Positions 1-8,247 of a stretch of 21,764 nt of DNA are shown in pieces. Location: the NCBI GenBank assembly GCA_000432135.1, contig HF990585.1, forward strand, positions 32,693-54,456, written 5' to 3'. Below the pieces are notes generated by a model. The model was not told where the DNA came from and ran no database searches. It worked only from the letters and a program-made list of their open reading frames with translations. The DNA comes from Firmicutes bacterium CAG:124. Its GTDB lineage: Bacteria; Bacillota; Clostridia; Oscillospirales; Oscillospiraceae. The translations under genes and the position numbers were made by a program. Numbering within the stretch: position 1 is the stretch's first letter; every line of letters begins with the position of its first letter.

Positions 1-1
1 T

Positions 2-202
2 CTGAACCGCTCGGCACCCGGCCTGTGCCGGAACCTCAATCTGCGCACCGAGCGCTTCAACCAGCACGAAACGCCGGGTTCCCTTCTTGTCGAGGTCGGC
101 GCAAGTGGCAATACGCTGGCCGAAGCGCTGCGCTCCGCCCGCATTCTGGGACAGGCACTCGCGGTCTTTCTTCGCGGGCAGATGCACGATGACACGGACT
201 GA
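2..202 (+). CDS. spoIIP: Stage II sporulation protein P, C-terminal fragment (partial at window edge)
   Basis: An open frame enters from the left edge and stops with TGA at 200-202, giving the last 66 residues of a protein. The fragment contains GSLLVEVGASGNTLAEALRS, which matches the end of the SpoIIP catalytic domain (B. subtilis SpoIIP has SLLIEVGGVDNTLEECYRSA). It ends in a short hydrophilic tail, FLRGQMHDDTD. SpoIIP is known as a cell-wall amidase/endopeptidase that acts with SpoIID and SpoIIM in septal peptidoglycan thinning and forespore engulfment. The zinc ligands lie upstream and cannot be checked. The gene is convergent with the opp operon and separated from it by a long hairpin. 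The identification is secure at family level; the rest of the gene is outside the window. Confidence 0.88.
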   Translation: MNRSAPGLCRNLNLRTERFNQHETPGSLLVEVGASGNTLAEALRSARILGQALAVFLRGQMHDDTD

Positions 203-231
203 CGGACACCCCGGTATGGGCGTGCATTGCA

Positions 232-268
232 AATACCCCCGGTATGCCAGACGCATACCAGGGGTATT
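232..268. terminator. Hairpin between convergent spoIIP and opp operon, probable bidirectional terminator
   Basis: Arms AATACCCCCGGTATG (232-246) and CATACCAGGGGTATT (254-268) are complementary over 15 positions with one mismatch and a 7-nt loop. It sits between the stop of spoIIP (+) and the stop of the last opp-operon gene (-). Neither side has a good U-tract (GTACATATT on +, TGCAATGC on -). It may therefore be Rho-assisted, or act mainly as a 3'-end stabiliser. Confidence 0.55.
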
Positions 269-286
269 GTACATATTGGGATCAGC

Positions 287-502
287 TCAATGGAAGAAGA
301 GGAAGTAGCAGCCAAACGCAATGACGAACAGGATCAGGATCGCGACCGGCAGGATCACCAGCATGGCGGACAGGATCATCGCAAAAAGATCCTTTTTGCT
401 GACGGCGTCCTTATCCTCCTCTGTCGGCTTTTTCAGCTCCGCCGCTTCGTTCCGCTCCTTCTGGTAGCGCATCGCGCGGTCTATTCTCTTCTGGAACAGC
501 AT
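287..502 (-). CDS. Small single-span membrane protein at the end of the opp operon
   Basis: A 71-residue protein I do not recognise by family. Residues 1-38 are hydrophilic and highly charged (KRIDRAMRYQKERNEAAELKK, then acidic EEDKD, then SKKD). Residues about 41-69 form one long hydrophobic segment ending in CYFLFFH. By the positive-inside rule the N-terminus should be cytoplasmic. I chose the ATG at 500-502 because AAGGAG lies 8 nt upstream and overlaps the end of oppF; a further in-frame ATG at 521-523 lies inside oppF and lacks this spacing. The start is 4 nt after the oppF stop, so the gene is probably translationally coupled and co-transcribed with the transporter. A role as an accessory or stabilising subunit is a guess from position only. 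Confidence 0.7.
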   Translation of the reverse strand: MLFQKRIDRAMRYQKERNEAAELKKPTEEDKDAVSKKDLFAMILSAMLVILPVAILILFVIAFGCYFLFFH

Positions 503-506
503 CGGC

Positions 507-2031
507 TTACTCCTTCGCCTCAAGCTTGTGATGGCAAGCGACGAAGTGGTTCGGGCGAACCTCTTCCCACTCCGGAACGACCTGCGTGCAGATCTCCGTG
601 CAGTATTTGCAGCGCGTATGGAACTTGCAGCCCTTCGGCGGGTTCACCGGGCTGGGGATGTCGCCCTCAAGGATCGACAGCTCCTTCGCGCCGACGGTAT
701 CCGTGGTCGGGATCGCGTTCAGCAGCGCCTCGGTGTACGGATGGATGGGGTGATGGAAGATCTCGTCAGCCGCTGCCAGCTCGACCATCGTGCCGAGGTA
801 CATGACGCCGACACGGTCGGAAATGTACTTGACGACAGACAGGTCGTGCGTGATGAACATATAGGTCAGATTCTGCTGTTCCTTCAGATCGAGCAGCAGG
901 TTGATGATCTGCGCCTGAATGGACACGTCCAGCGCGGAGACAGCCTCGTCGCAGACGACGAACTTCGGCTTCGTGGCGAGCGCGCGGGCGATGCCGATAC
1001 GCTGCCGCTGGCCGCCGGAGAACTGGTGCGGGAAGCGGTGCAGGAAGTAGGGCGCAAGGCCGCAGTCGTCCATGATCTTGAGGACCATTTCCTGCATACG
1101 GGCGTCCTTTTTCTTGATCATGTTGTGCGCCTGCATACCCTCGCTGATGATCTGGCCGACGCTCATGCGCGGGTTCAGCGAGGAATACGGGTCCTGGAAG
1201 ATCAGCTGCATATCGCGGCGCAGGCGGCGCATTTCGTTGTACTCCAGTCGGGCAAGGTCGATGCCGTCGTCGCGGTAGGCCTCGTACTTCTGGAACTCAG
1301 GGTCGTTTGCATACGGGACGCGCAGCGCCTCGATCTCCTTGCGGCCCGCGTCAAGCTGCGCACGCAGAGCGGCGATCTGGTCGTCGCACTGCTTCAGCTT
1401 TTCCTGCGCTTTCTGCAGCTGGTCGTCCTTGCCGGACTTGCCCGCTTCCTCGGCAGTCTTCTTCGCGTATTCCGCGTCGTCCACGTCGACCAGCAGCTCC
1501 TGCCGCTTTTCCTCCATGCTGGACAGCTTGCGCGCAATGGCGTAATCCTTGGAATAGGCCGCGATGACAGGATCGAGATCATCGACCACGAGGAAGCCGC
1601 CGACGATCTTTGTGATATCCAGCAGCGCGTCCTCCGCCAGCTTGCGGGCGGTATCGAGCTCGCCGTGCTTGGCGTACTGCTCCTTCTCGGAGAGCTTGGC
1701 GTAATCGGCCTCGAGCTTGTCGCGCTTCTGCTCCAGCTCGCGGAGCTTGGTGCGGCGGGCTTTGAGGTTTTTAACGGTATCGATGACATACTTCGGCGCC
1801 AGATCGTCAAGGGAGCGGCCGTAGTACATGGTGCGGCCATAGGTCTGGTGATACAGCTGGAGGATGGTGCGGCCAAGCGTAGACTTGCCGCAGCCGGACT
1901 CGCCGACGAGGCCGAACGTCTCGCCCTCGTAGATATCCAGCGTGATGCCGTCGTTGGCCTTGACAAAGCGGCCGCCCTTCAGGGGGAAATACTGCTTCAG
2001 GTTGCTGATGCGAAGCAGAACCTTCTTGTCA

Positions 2032-2042
<11 letters not shown>
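507..2042 (-). CDS. oppF: Oligopeptide ABC transporter ATP-binding protein OppF with coiled-coil insertion
   Basis: A 511-residue cytoplasmic ATPase that would power peptide import together with OppD. Visible motifs are Walker A GESGCGKST (47-55), Q-loop IFQDPYSSLNPR (Q283), signature FSGGQRQR (341-348), Walker B FVVCDEAVSALD (361-372), H-loop H399, and the C-terminal oligopeptide-type cysteine motif (C472, C478, C481, C485). That cysteine motif is typical of OppD/OppF-type proteins and may hold an Fe-S cluster. The usual family length is about 320-350 residues. The excess is a charged insertion, residues about 88-250, between the strand after Walker A and the LRRDMQLIFQDP segment. The start overlaps the oppD 3' end by 11 nt and is preceded by AAGGAGG at good spacing. 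The reading frame is continuous, with no sign of a frameshift. Confidence 0.93.
1314..1775 (-). other. Coiled-coil insertion domain within OppF (residues about 90-243)
   Basis: This part of oppF encodes alternating charged and hydrophobic residues, for example KLRELEQKRDKLEADYAKL (99-117) and LQKAQEKLKQCDDQIAALRA (209-228). These give two predicted antiparallel-type coiled-coil stretches separated by a less regular middle around residues 145-170 (KIVGGFLVVDDLDPVIAAY). In standard OppF proteins the Walker A helix is followed within about 35 residues by LRRxMQxxFQDP. Here that distance is more than 220 residues. The boundaries are by eye. Confidence 0.75.
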
Positions 2043-3021
<979 letters not shown>

Positions 3022-3033
3022 AACAACCCCTCC

Positions 3034-4863
3034 TTATCGCTCAGCGGACTTGGGATCGACTGCATCACGCAGCGTATCACCGACGAGGTTGATGCAGATC
3101 GTGCAGATGCCGAAGATCGCGGCCGGGAATACCCAGCGCCACCAGTACTGCTGGATGACGATGGAGTCGTTTGCGCCGTTGAGCATGTTGCCCCAGGTCG
3201 GCGTCGGAGGTGAAATGCCGAAGCCCAAGAAAGACAGCGAAGACTCTGTCAGCATGCAGGTCGCAAAGCTCAGCGTCGCGTTGACCAGAATGAGGCTCAT
3301 GACATTGGGGATGATGTGATGGAAGATGATCGACTTTTCGCGCACGCCGAGAGCCTTGGCAGCGGTAACATACTCCTGCTCGCGCTGCGAGAGGATCTGC
3401 GCACGGATCAGATGACAGATGCCCGGCCACGACAGGACGCCAAGCACGACCATGATGAGGTACATGCGTTGCTCAACCGAAATGCGGGTGCCGATGATCG
3501 CAGACAGAATCATGGAGAACGGCAGGAACGGCAGACCGCCGACAACCTCGGAAATTCGCATGATGATGTTATCGACCCAGCCGCCGAAATAGCCGGCCAG
3601 ACCGCCGAGGATAATGCCGATGATCAGCTCGATGATAACCGAGATCGCGCCGACCGTCATGGTGACGCGGCCGCCGTTGATGATCCGGTTGAAAACATCG
3701 CGGCCAAGCTCGTCTGTGCCGCACAGATAGCCTTTCAGACCCCAGGTCTCAACGTCGCCGTCGACCGTAACCGCATAGTTCTGATAGAAGCCGGCATAGA
3801 CCGTCACGATTTCCTTTTCGTTGAACGAAGCCGGAACAGAGGCCTGCCCATGGGTGTTGTCGCCCCAGGAGATGACCTCACCGTCATCCATCAGCGCCGT
3901 GAAGTGATACCGGCCGCCGTACAGCTCGACGGGCTTGCTCTCAAACGCGGGGACGTTGTTTTCGCCGTTGGTACAGGTGCCCCAGACGACGACTGTGCCG
4001 TCTTCCTTGACTGCAGCGACAGCATTGCTGGAGGCCGCAATATCGACGACACCGGAGTCGAGCCCATCCGGAATGCGGACAAGCGCGTTATCCTTTTGGA
4101 AGCCGCCGTAGACGGCTGCTCCGTCCTTGGTCAGGGCAATATAGCTTCTGGCCGTCAGGGCGACCTTTTCAATGTTGCCCTGGTATTCTTTTTTGATCTT
4201 GATATCCGCCTGGTTTCCGTTGCCCCAGAGGAACAGTTCACCGTCTTCGGTGACAGCCGCGGAGAACTGGTTGCTGGCTTCGATCTGCTTGATGCCAAGG
4301 TTCTTGCCATAGGCGGCAGCCATCTGGATCTTGTCCGGAATGCTGTCCTGCCCAAGGCGTTTGTTGCCCCAGACATAGATCGCGCCGTTTTCGTCGAGCG
4401 CGACAATATGGTCGTAGCCGGCCGCGACGTTGACGATCTTGGCCTCACGCACCTCGTCGGGGATGTTCTTCAGATCGATGGTATCGGTGATCTTGGTGTA
4501 GCCCCAGATATAGACGTTGCCGTCGGTATCCGCGCCGACGCCGTAGGTCGTGCCGGGAGAGATGTCGGCGACCTTGTGCTTCATGCCGTCGGGAATGGTC
4601 ATAAGGTTCATTCCGGGCGGGACATTGAGCTGCGTATTGTCCTGATAGGAAAGGTCAAGCGTATAGAACTTCGGTCCGATCATGACCAGCAGGAAGATCA
4701 GGATAAAGATGATCAGGCCGAACATACCGAGCTTGTTGTGCAGGAAGTTTTTGAGGATCAGGCGTCCCGGACTCTGGAGCTGCTCCTCGGTCATGAAGTC
4801 GGTGACCTTATTGCGGTTGCCGAAGAGTCTTGTAAAGAGGGTCGATTTTTTCTTTTTATCCAT
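3034..4863 (-). CDS. oppC: OppC-like peptide permease with an inserted seven-repeat RCC1-type beta-propeller
   Basis: A 609-residue inner-membrane permease, about twice the usual OppC length of about 300. Residues 1-44 are cytoplasmic (KKKKSTLFTRLFG, then SPGRLILKNF typical of the OppC N-terminus), and TM1 is about 45-65. The normal permease core resumes at CGTDELGRDVFNRIINGGR (381-399) and continues with about five more membrane segments. The EAA loop (AAKALGVREKSIIFHHIIPN, 501-520) contacts the ATPases, and SSLSFLGFGISPPTPTWGNM (541-560) is a hallmark of this family. Between TM1 and TM2, residues about 97-376 form an RCC1-like repeat domain. I chose the ATG at 4861-4863 because GGGGGAGG precedes it. 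An in-frame ATG 84 nt further upstream would sit inside oppB, which ends at 4880. The frame is unbroken across the insertion. Confidence 0.93.
   Translation of the reverse strand: MDKKKKSTLFTRLFGNRNKVTDFMTEEQLQSPGRLILKNFLHNKLGMFGLIIFILIFLLVMIGPKFYTLDLSYQDNTQLNVPPGMNLMTIPDGMKHKVADISPGTTYGVGADTDGNVYIWGYTKITDTIDLKNIPDEVREAKIVNVAAGYDHIVALDENGAIYVWGNKRLGQDSIPDKIQMAAAYGKNLGIKQIEASNQFSAAVTEDGELFLWGNGNQADIKIKKEYQGNIEKVALTARSYIALTKDGAAVYGGFQKDNALVRIPDGLDSGVVDIAASSNAVAAVKEDGTVVVWGTCTNGENNVPAFESKPVELYGGRYHFTALMDDGEVISWGDNTHGQASVPASFNEKEIVTVYAGFYQNYAVTVDGDVETWGLKGYLCGTDELGRDVFNRIINGGRVTMTVGAISVIIELIIGIILGGLAGYFGGWVDNIIMRISEVVGGLPFLPFSMILSAIIGTRISVEQRMYLIMVVLGVLSWPGICHLIRAQILSQREQEYVTAAKALGVREKSIIFHHIIPNVMSLILVNATLSFATCMLTESSLSFLGFGISPPTPTWGNMLNGANDSIVIQQYWWRWVFPAAIFGICTICINLVGDTLRDAVDPKSAER
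3736..4575 (-). other. RCC1-like seven-bladed propeller domain inside OppC (residues about 97-376)
   Basis: Seven copies of the RCC1-type pattern (V-x-x-I-A-A-G … H-x-x-A-L-x-x-D-G-x-V-x-x-W-G) can be read by eye. They end at YIWG (about 121), YVWG (166), FLWG (214), VYGG (254), VVWG (295), ISWG (334) and ETWG (375), spaced 39-48 residues apart. The fourth blade has lost the tryptophan. Clear examples are IVNVAAGYDHIVALDENG (143-160) and VELYGGRYHFTALMDDG (312-328). By OppC topology the domain lies outside the cytoplasmic membrane, in the TM1-TM2 loop facing the peptide-binding lipoprotein. Confidence 0.9.
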
Positions 4864-4879
4864 GCTGTAATCCTCCCCC

Positions 4880-5896
4880 TTACTTATTGACGCGCACGCG
4901 CGGGTCGACAATGCCGTAGCTGAGGTCGGTAATGAGCTGGCCGACAAGCGCGATCAAAACATAGAACATCTGGATGGCGAGGGCAAGCTCAAAGTCGTTG
5001 TTGAGCAGTCCCTGATAGTAGAGCTGGCCCATGCCGTTGAGCGCGAACATCTTCTCGATGATGAGAGAGCCCGAGAAGATGCTGATGAACCAGCCGATCA
5101 GAACCGTGATGACCGGCAGCAGCGCATTGCGCCAGGCGTGGGAATAGATGACGACCTTTTCGCGCAGACCCTTGGCGCGGGCCGTGCGGATATAGTCCAT
5201 GCTGAGCGCCTCGATCATGGCGGCGCGGACGTAACGGGTCATGCCGCCGAGCGAGCCGACCGTCATGACGAGCACCGGCAGGGTCATATAATAGATCTTG
5301 TCCAGCACGGCGCGGAAGCCGGTATAGTTGCTGCCCGGCGTCTGCATGCCGAAGACCGGCAGCCAGCGGAGTGTGACCGCGAACAGCCAGATGAAGATCA
5401 GCGCGATGATATAGACCGGGATGGAATAGCCGACGATAGACAGGACCTGTACGGCGCTGTCCGTCTTGCTGCGCTTGTGGACTGCGCAGTAGATGCCAAG
5501 CGGGATCGTAATGGCAAGCGCGACGATCGTGGAGAAAATGTTGATGTAAATGGTATTGAGCATTCTCGACGGCAGGACCTCGGACACGTCGCACTTATAG
5601 ATCTGCGAATAGCCGAAGTTGCCCTGGAGCATGCCGTTGAATTTTCCGCTCACATCCGGATAGAAGCCGATCCAGCGTAGATAACGGACGATCAGCGGGG
5701 AGTCCAGACCCATCTGCTGCCGCAGCGCCTGATAACGCTGCTCATATTCAGCGGGCTTGAGGGTCGTTTTCAGCGGCTCGAGCTGGGCTCTGGCCGGGTC
5801 GGTGGGGATCAGGTTGTAGATGGAATACATCAGAAGCGAAACAAGCAGGAACACGATCACCATGTAAACCAGTCGCTTGAGTACGTATTTGGTCAT
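4880..5896 (-). CDS. oppB: Oligopeptide ABC transporter permease OppB
   Basis: A 338-residue inner-membrane permease of the binding-protein-dependent (MetI-like) family, normal length. It starts MTKYVLKRLVYMVIVFLLVSLLMYSIYNLIPTDPA, a typical OppB first membrane segment followed by the NLIPTDPA loop. It has GMLQGNFGYSQIYKCDV in the extracytoplasmic region and the EAA cytoplasmic loop MDYIRTARAKGLREKVVIYS followed by HAWRNALLPVIT. It ends with DLSYGIVDPRVRVNK, the classical OppB C-terminus. Two in-frame ATGs are possible, at 5902 and 5896. I chose 5896 because AAGGAGG lies 8 nt upstream of it, versus only 2 nt from the other. It pairs with the RCC1-bearing OppC downstream, 16 nt away, and shows no insertion itself. 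Confidence 0.95.
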   Translation of the reverse strand: MTKYVLKRLVYMVIVFLLVSLLMYSIYNLIPTDPARAQLEPLKTTLKPAEYEQRYQALRQQMGLDSPLIVRYLRWIGFYPDVSGKFNGMLQGNFGYSQIYKCDVSEVLPSRMLNTIYINIFSTIVALAITIPLGIYCAVHKRSKTDSAVQVLSIVGYSIPVYIIALIFIWLFAVTLRWLPVFGMQTPGSNYTGFRAVLDKIYYMTLPVLVMTVGSLGGMTRYVRAAMIEALSMDYIRTARAKGLREKVVIYSHAWRNALLPVITVLIGWFISIFSGSLIIEKMFALNGMGQLYYQGLLNNDFELALAIQMFYVLIALVGQLITDLSYGIVDPRVRVNK

Positions 5897-6029
5897 CCGC
5901 ATACCCTCCTTTTTCTCGTATTTGCTTCAAAAAGAAGCGCGGGAGTCTCTATATCAAACCGTTTCGGTTGTTTTCGTGCTTAAATGCGGTACGTTAAATA
6001 AGAAAAGAATCGTTAAAGATACCGGAAGT

Positions 6030-6056
6030 GACGGGGCGGTGATTGGCCGCCCCGTC
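6030..6056 (-). terminator. GC-rich stem-loop between oppA and oppB (partial terminator or mRNA stabiliser)
   Basis: A perfect 10-bp inverted repeat, GACGGGGCGG (6030-6039) and CCGCCCCGTC (6047-6056), with a 7-nt loop. It lies in the 185-nt gap between the oppA stop and the oppB start. On the minus strand it is followed by ACTTCCGGTATC rather than a U-tract. It is therefore more likely to stall exonucleases or reduce downstream expression than to end transcription fully. High oppA relative to oppBCDF is common in peptide transporters (family knowledge). Confidence 0.6.
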
Positions 6057-6081
6057 GCTGGGATAAATGGGGAAGTTCGGA

Positions 6082-8088
6082 TTATTCTGCGCCCTCGATG
6101 GAAGCGTAGACAATGGCCTTCTGGAAGTCCCACAGGCTGGACTCGTTGTAGTTCTTCAGCCAGGACGGGAAGAAGGTGTGGTAGTCGTTGCAGTACAGCG
6201 GCAGCTCAACAGCCAGCTCGTTGAAGCGGATGATGAACTTCTGGAAGTAATCCAGGAAAGCGGCGTCGTCGCCAGGAGCCGCCTTGTAAACCATGTCCAT
6301 GGTGTCGTCGTCGAGTTCTTTGTCGAAGATGTAGTTCTGGTTGTAGCCCATCTTGACATACTCGGACTCGGGATCGGAAGCGAAGTTGAAGGCATAGTCG
6401 TAGACATCAGGGAAGCCGGTGGCCAGGTTGTACATACCGTAGGTACGCACGCCGTACTGATCGCCGACGGAGGTGTCACGGTACATCCAGTTCAGCAGCT
6501 CGGAGAAGGTCATGACGTTCTGCTCGATGACCATGCCGGCATCAGCAGTCTGCTTGCCGTTGGTGAGCATCGTGGCCAGAAGGTCGGAGACGGAGTTGCC
6601 TTCGGAGGAAGCCCACATGATGTGCAGCGGCATCAGGATGCGGCCGTCATCCAGGGTCACGTTCAGAGCGAAATCGCCAGCTTCTTCAGCGGTGACTTCC
6701 TTGTAGCGAACGCCGGTGCCGGAGTATTCGGTGCCGTCAGCGTTCAGCGTCCAGCCGTCAGCCTCGAGGACTTCGACAGCCTTTGCCGGGTCGTATGCGT
6801 AGTTGTTGAGCTTCTCGTTGAAGACTTCTTCGGATTCCTGATACATCCACTGTGCGGTGGAGTACGGACCGTTGACGACAGAGCCGTAGCCGCCGGTGAA
6901 GGTGGTGCAGAACTCTTCGCGGTCAAGCAGGTAAGCGATGGCCTGACGGACAGCAGCAAACTGCGTGGGGCCAAAGTCGCACTGGAACATCAGCTTGCCG
7001 TAGCCGTTACGGGTGTAGTGGCAGTAGCTGTAGTCGCCGGTGTCGACCATGTCAAGAGCAGCGTTGATCTTGTCGCCCTCAGACAGCTGGGACAGGAAGT
7101 TGATCTCGCCGGTCTTGAAGGCGTCCATCATGGTGTCGTCTTCAGCCTTGACGATAACGATCGTCTGAATGGAGGGCTTTACGCCTTCAAAGTTGCCGTT
7201 GTAGTTGGGGTTGATCTCAAGGGTAGCGGTCAGAGCGCCGGTATCGAGGCTCTTGATCATGTACGGGCCAGCGACAACACGGCCTTCGTAGACGTAACGG
7301 GAAGCGTTGACGCCGTCAGCGGTCAGCTCGCCGCCGTCGAGGTATGCGCCGTTGCCGTCGTCCTTGACGGTCAGGCCCTCACCGCCGTACAGCGGCAGGT
7401 ACAGAGGCGCCAGGGAGGCATAGCTCAGAGCATAGTAGTAGTTGGCATAGTCGGGCGTGATGGAGATGGAGTAGGTATAGGGATCCAGCAGGCGGACACC
7501 GGCCAGCTCCTTGGTCTCGCCAGCCTGATAAGCCTTCGCGCCGACAACGGAGTCAGCAGAAACGGTCGCGCCAGCTTCCTTGGTGGCCGGAGCGTAGTAA
7601 ACGAGGGCATAAGCGGCATAGTCAGCAGCGGTGATGGGCTCGCCGTTGTTGTAGGTCAGGCCTTCGTTGATCTTGACGGTGAAGGTGATGGAGCCGTCGT
7701 CGTTCGCAGTCTGATCGATGGAAGCGGCGGTGGTAGCGTTCATGACCATCTGACCGAACTGATCGAAAATGACGGTGTCATAGTCGTTGATCAGGTCGCG
7801 GATCATCTTGTCGGTGGCATTGTTGGTCCACCATGCGTTGCCGAGGTCACCGGAAATTTCGGTGGTGCTGCCGTAGATGACCTTGTTCTCACGGGTCTCG
7901 ACGGGAGTCGCATCTTCAGCCGGGGTGTTGTCTTCGGCGGGAGTGTTGGTGTCTTCAGCGGGGGTGTTGGTGTCGCTGGGAGTGGTCTCAGCGGGCTTTT
8001 CGGCGTTGTTTGCGCAGCCGGCGAACATGGCAGCAACCATGACGACGACGAGAAGCAGCGCGAAGAGCTTCTTCAGATTCTTTTTCAT
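6082..8088 (-). CDS. oppA: Oligopeptide-binding lipoprotein OppA (SBP family 5)
   Basis: A 668-residue extracytoplasmic solute-binding lipoprotein. The signal peptide MKKNLKKLFALLLVVVMVAAMF is followed by lipobox FAGC, with the lipid-modified cysteine at residue 25. Next is a Thr/Pro/Ala/Glu/Asp-rich linker (about 26-64) and then the family-5 binding domain: ITFTVKINEGLTYNNGEPITAAD, VAGPYMIKSLD, VRQAIAYLLDREEFC and YNNYAYDP-type segments. It is longer than the usual 530-550 residues, partly because of the linker. AGGAGG lies 6 nt upstream of the ATG. It is the first gene of the opp operon and is read from the promoter at 8219-8247. Substrate size and specificity cannot be read from sequence; the peptide role follows from family and operon. 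Confidence 0.93.
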   Translation of the reverse strand: MKKNLKKLFALLLVVVMVAAMFAGCANNAEKPAETTPSDTNTPAEDTNTPAEDNTPAEDATPVETRENKVIYGSTTEISGDLGNAWWTNNATDKMIRDLINDYDTVIFDQFGQMVMNATTAASIDQTANDDGSITFTVKINEGLTYNNGEPITAADYAAYALVYYAPATKEAGATVSADSVVGAKAYQAGETKELAGVRLLDPYTYSISITPDYANYYYALSYASLAPLYLPLYGGEGLTVKDDGNGAYLDGGELTADGVNASRYVYEGRVVAGPYMIKSLDTGALTATLEINPNYNGNFEGVKPSIQTIVIVKAEDDTMMDAFKTGEINFLSQLSEGDKINAALDMVDTGDYSYCHYTRNGYGKLMFQCDFGPTQFAAVRQAIAYLLDREEFCTTFTGGYGSVVNGPYSTAQWMYQESEEVFNEKLNNYAYDPAKAVEVLEADGWTLNADGTEYSGTGVRYKEVTAEEAGDFALNVTLDDGRILMPLHIMWASSEGNSVSDLLATMLTNGKQTADAGMVIEQNVMTFSELLNWMYRDTSVGDQYGVRTYGMYNLATGFPDVYDYAFNFASDPESEYVKMGYNQNYIFDKELDDDTMDMVYKAAPGDDAAFLDYFQKFIIRFNELAVELPLYCNDYHTFFPSWLKNYNESSLWDFQKAIVYASIEGAE
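7912..7971 (-). repeat. Short tandem repeat encoding the OppA lipoprotein linker
   Basis: The segment encodes TNTPAED, TNTPAED, NTPAED (residues 40-59), followed by a degenerate ATPVE. It is an in-frame repeat of about 21 bp that lengthens the flexible tether between the lipid anchor and the binding domain. Such repeats may vary in copy number between strains. Confidence 0.8.
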
Positions 8089-8094
8089 CTTAAT

Positions 8095-8143
8095 CCTCCT
8101 GTTTTAATTTTATAATTTACTGTGTTTGATCCACAGAAAATTA
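8095..8143 (-). promoter_or_regulatory. Inverted repeat and RBS in the opp leader
   Basis: Arms TAATTTACTGTG (8113-8124) and CACAGAAAATTA (8132-8143) are complementary over 11 of 12 positions around a 7-nt centre (TTTGATC). The AGGAGG ribosome binding site of oppA is at 8095-8100, 12 nt beyond the repeat. As DNA this could be an operator about 70-100 bp downstream of the promoter; as RNA, a hairpin just upstream of the RBS. There is no long U-run of the kind an intrinsic terminator would have. Confidence 0.5.
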
Positions 8144-8218
8144 TCGCTGGTTTTGATATCCGTCCGCCGCGCACGGCCATCTGACCGCGTGACGAATACT
8201 ATGAGATATCTGTAAGTT

Positions 8219-8247
8219 ATTATAGCATATTCACCGTCCAGAATCAA
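8219..8247 (-). promoter_or_regulatory. Promoter of the opp operon (extended -10)
   Basis: On the minus strand there is a -35 TTGATT (complement of 8242-8247), a 17-bp spacer ending in TGC, and a perfect -10 TATAAT (complement of 8219-8224). The TGn extension makes a strong sigma-A-type extended -10. The expected start is near 8212, giving a leader of about 123 nt before oppA. Confidence 0.82.

Noticed and set aside
3034..4863. OppC propeller as an assembly chimera of two genes
   Set aside because: The frame is open throughout, the insertion lies exactly between two adjacent conserved OppC motifs, and both flanks belong to the same permease; a chimera would not usually resume in frame at the right residue. 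Read-level proof is not available here.
3316..4890. 524-codon + strand frame opposite oppC
   Set aside because: Shadow of the permease-propeller gene, caused by GC-rich third positions; no recognisable domain.
6030..6056. Complete terminator separating oppA from oppBCDF
   Set aside because: No U-tract follows on the minus strand and no clear promoter was found before oppB, so the genes are kept as one operon.
6067..8115. 682-codon + strand frame opposite oppA
   Set aside because: Shadow of the binding protein; Val/Gly-rich nonsense composition, while the minus strand has a signal peptide, lipobox and promoter.
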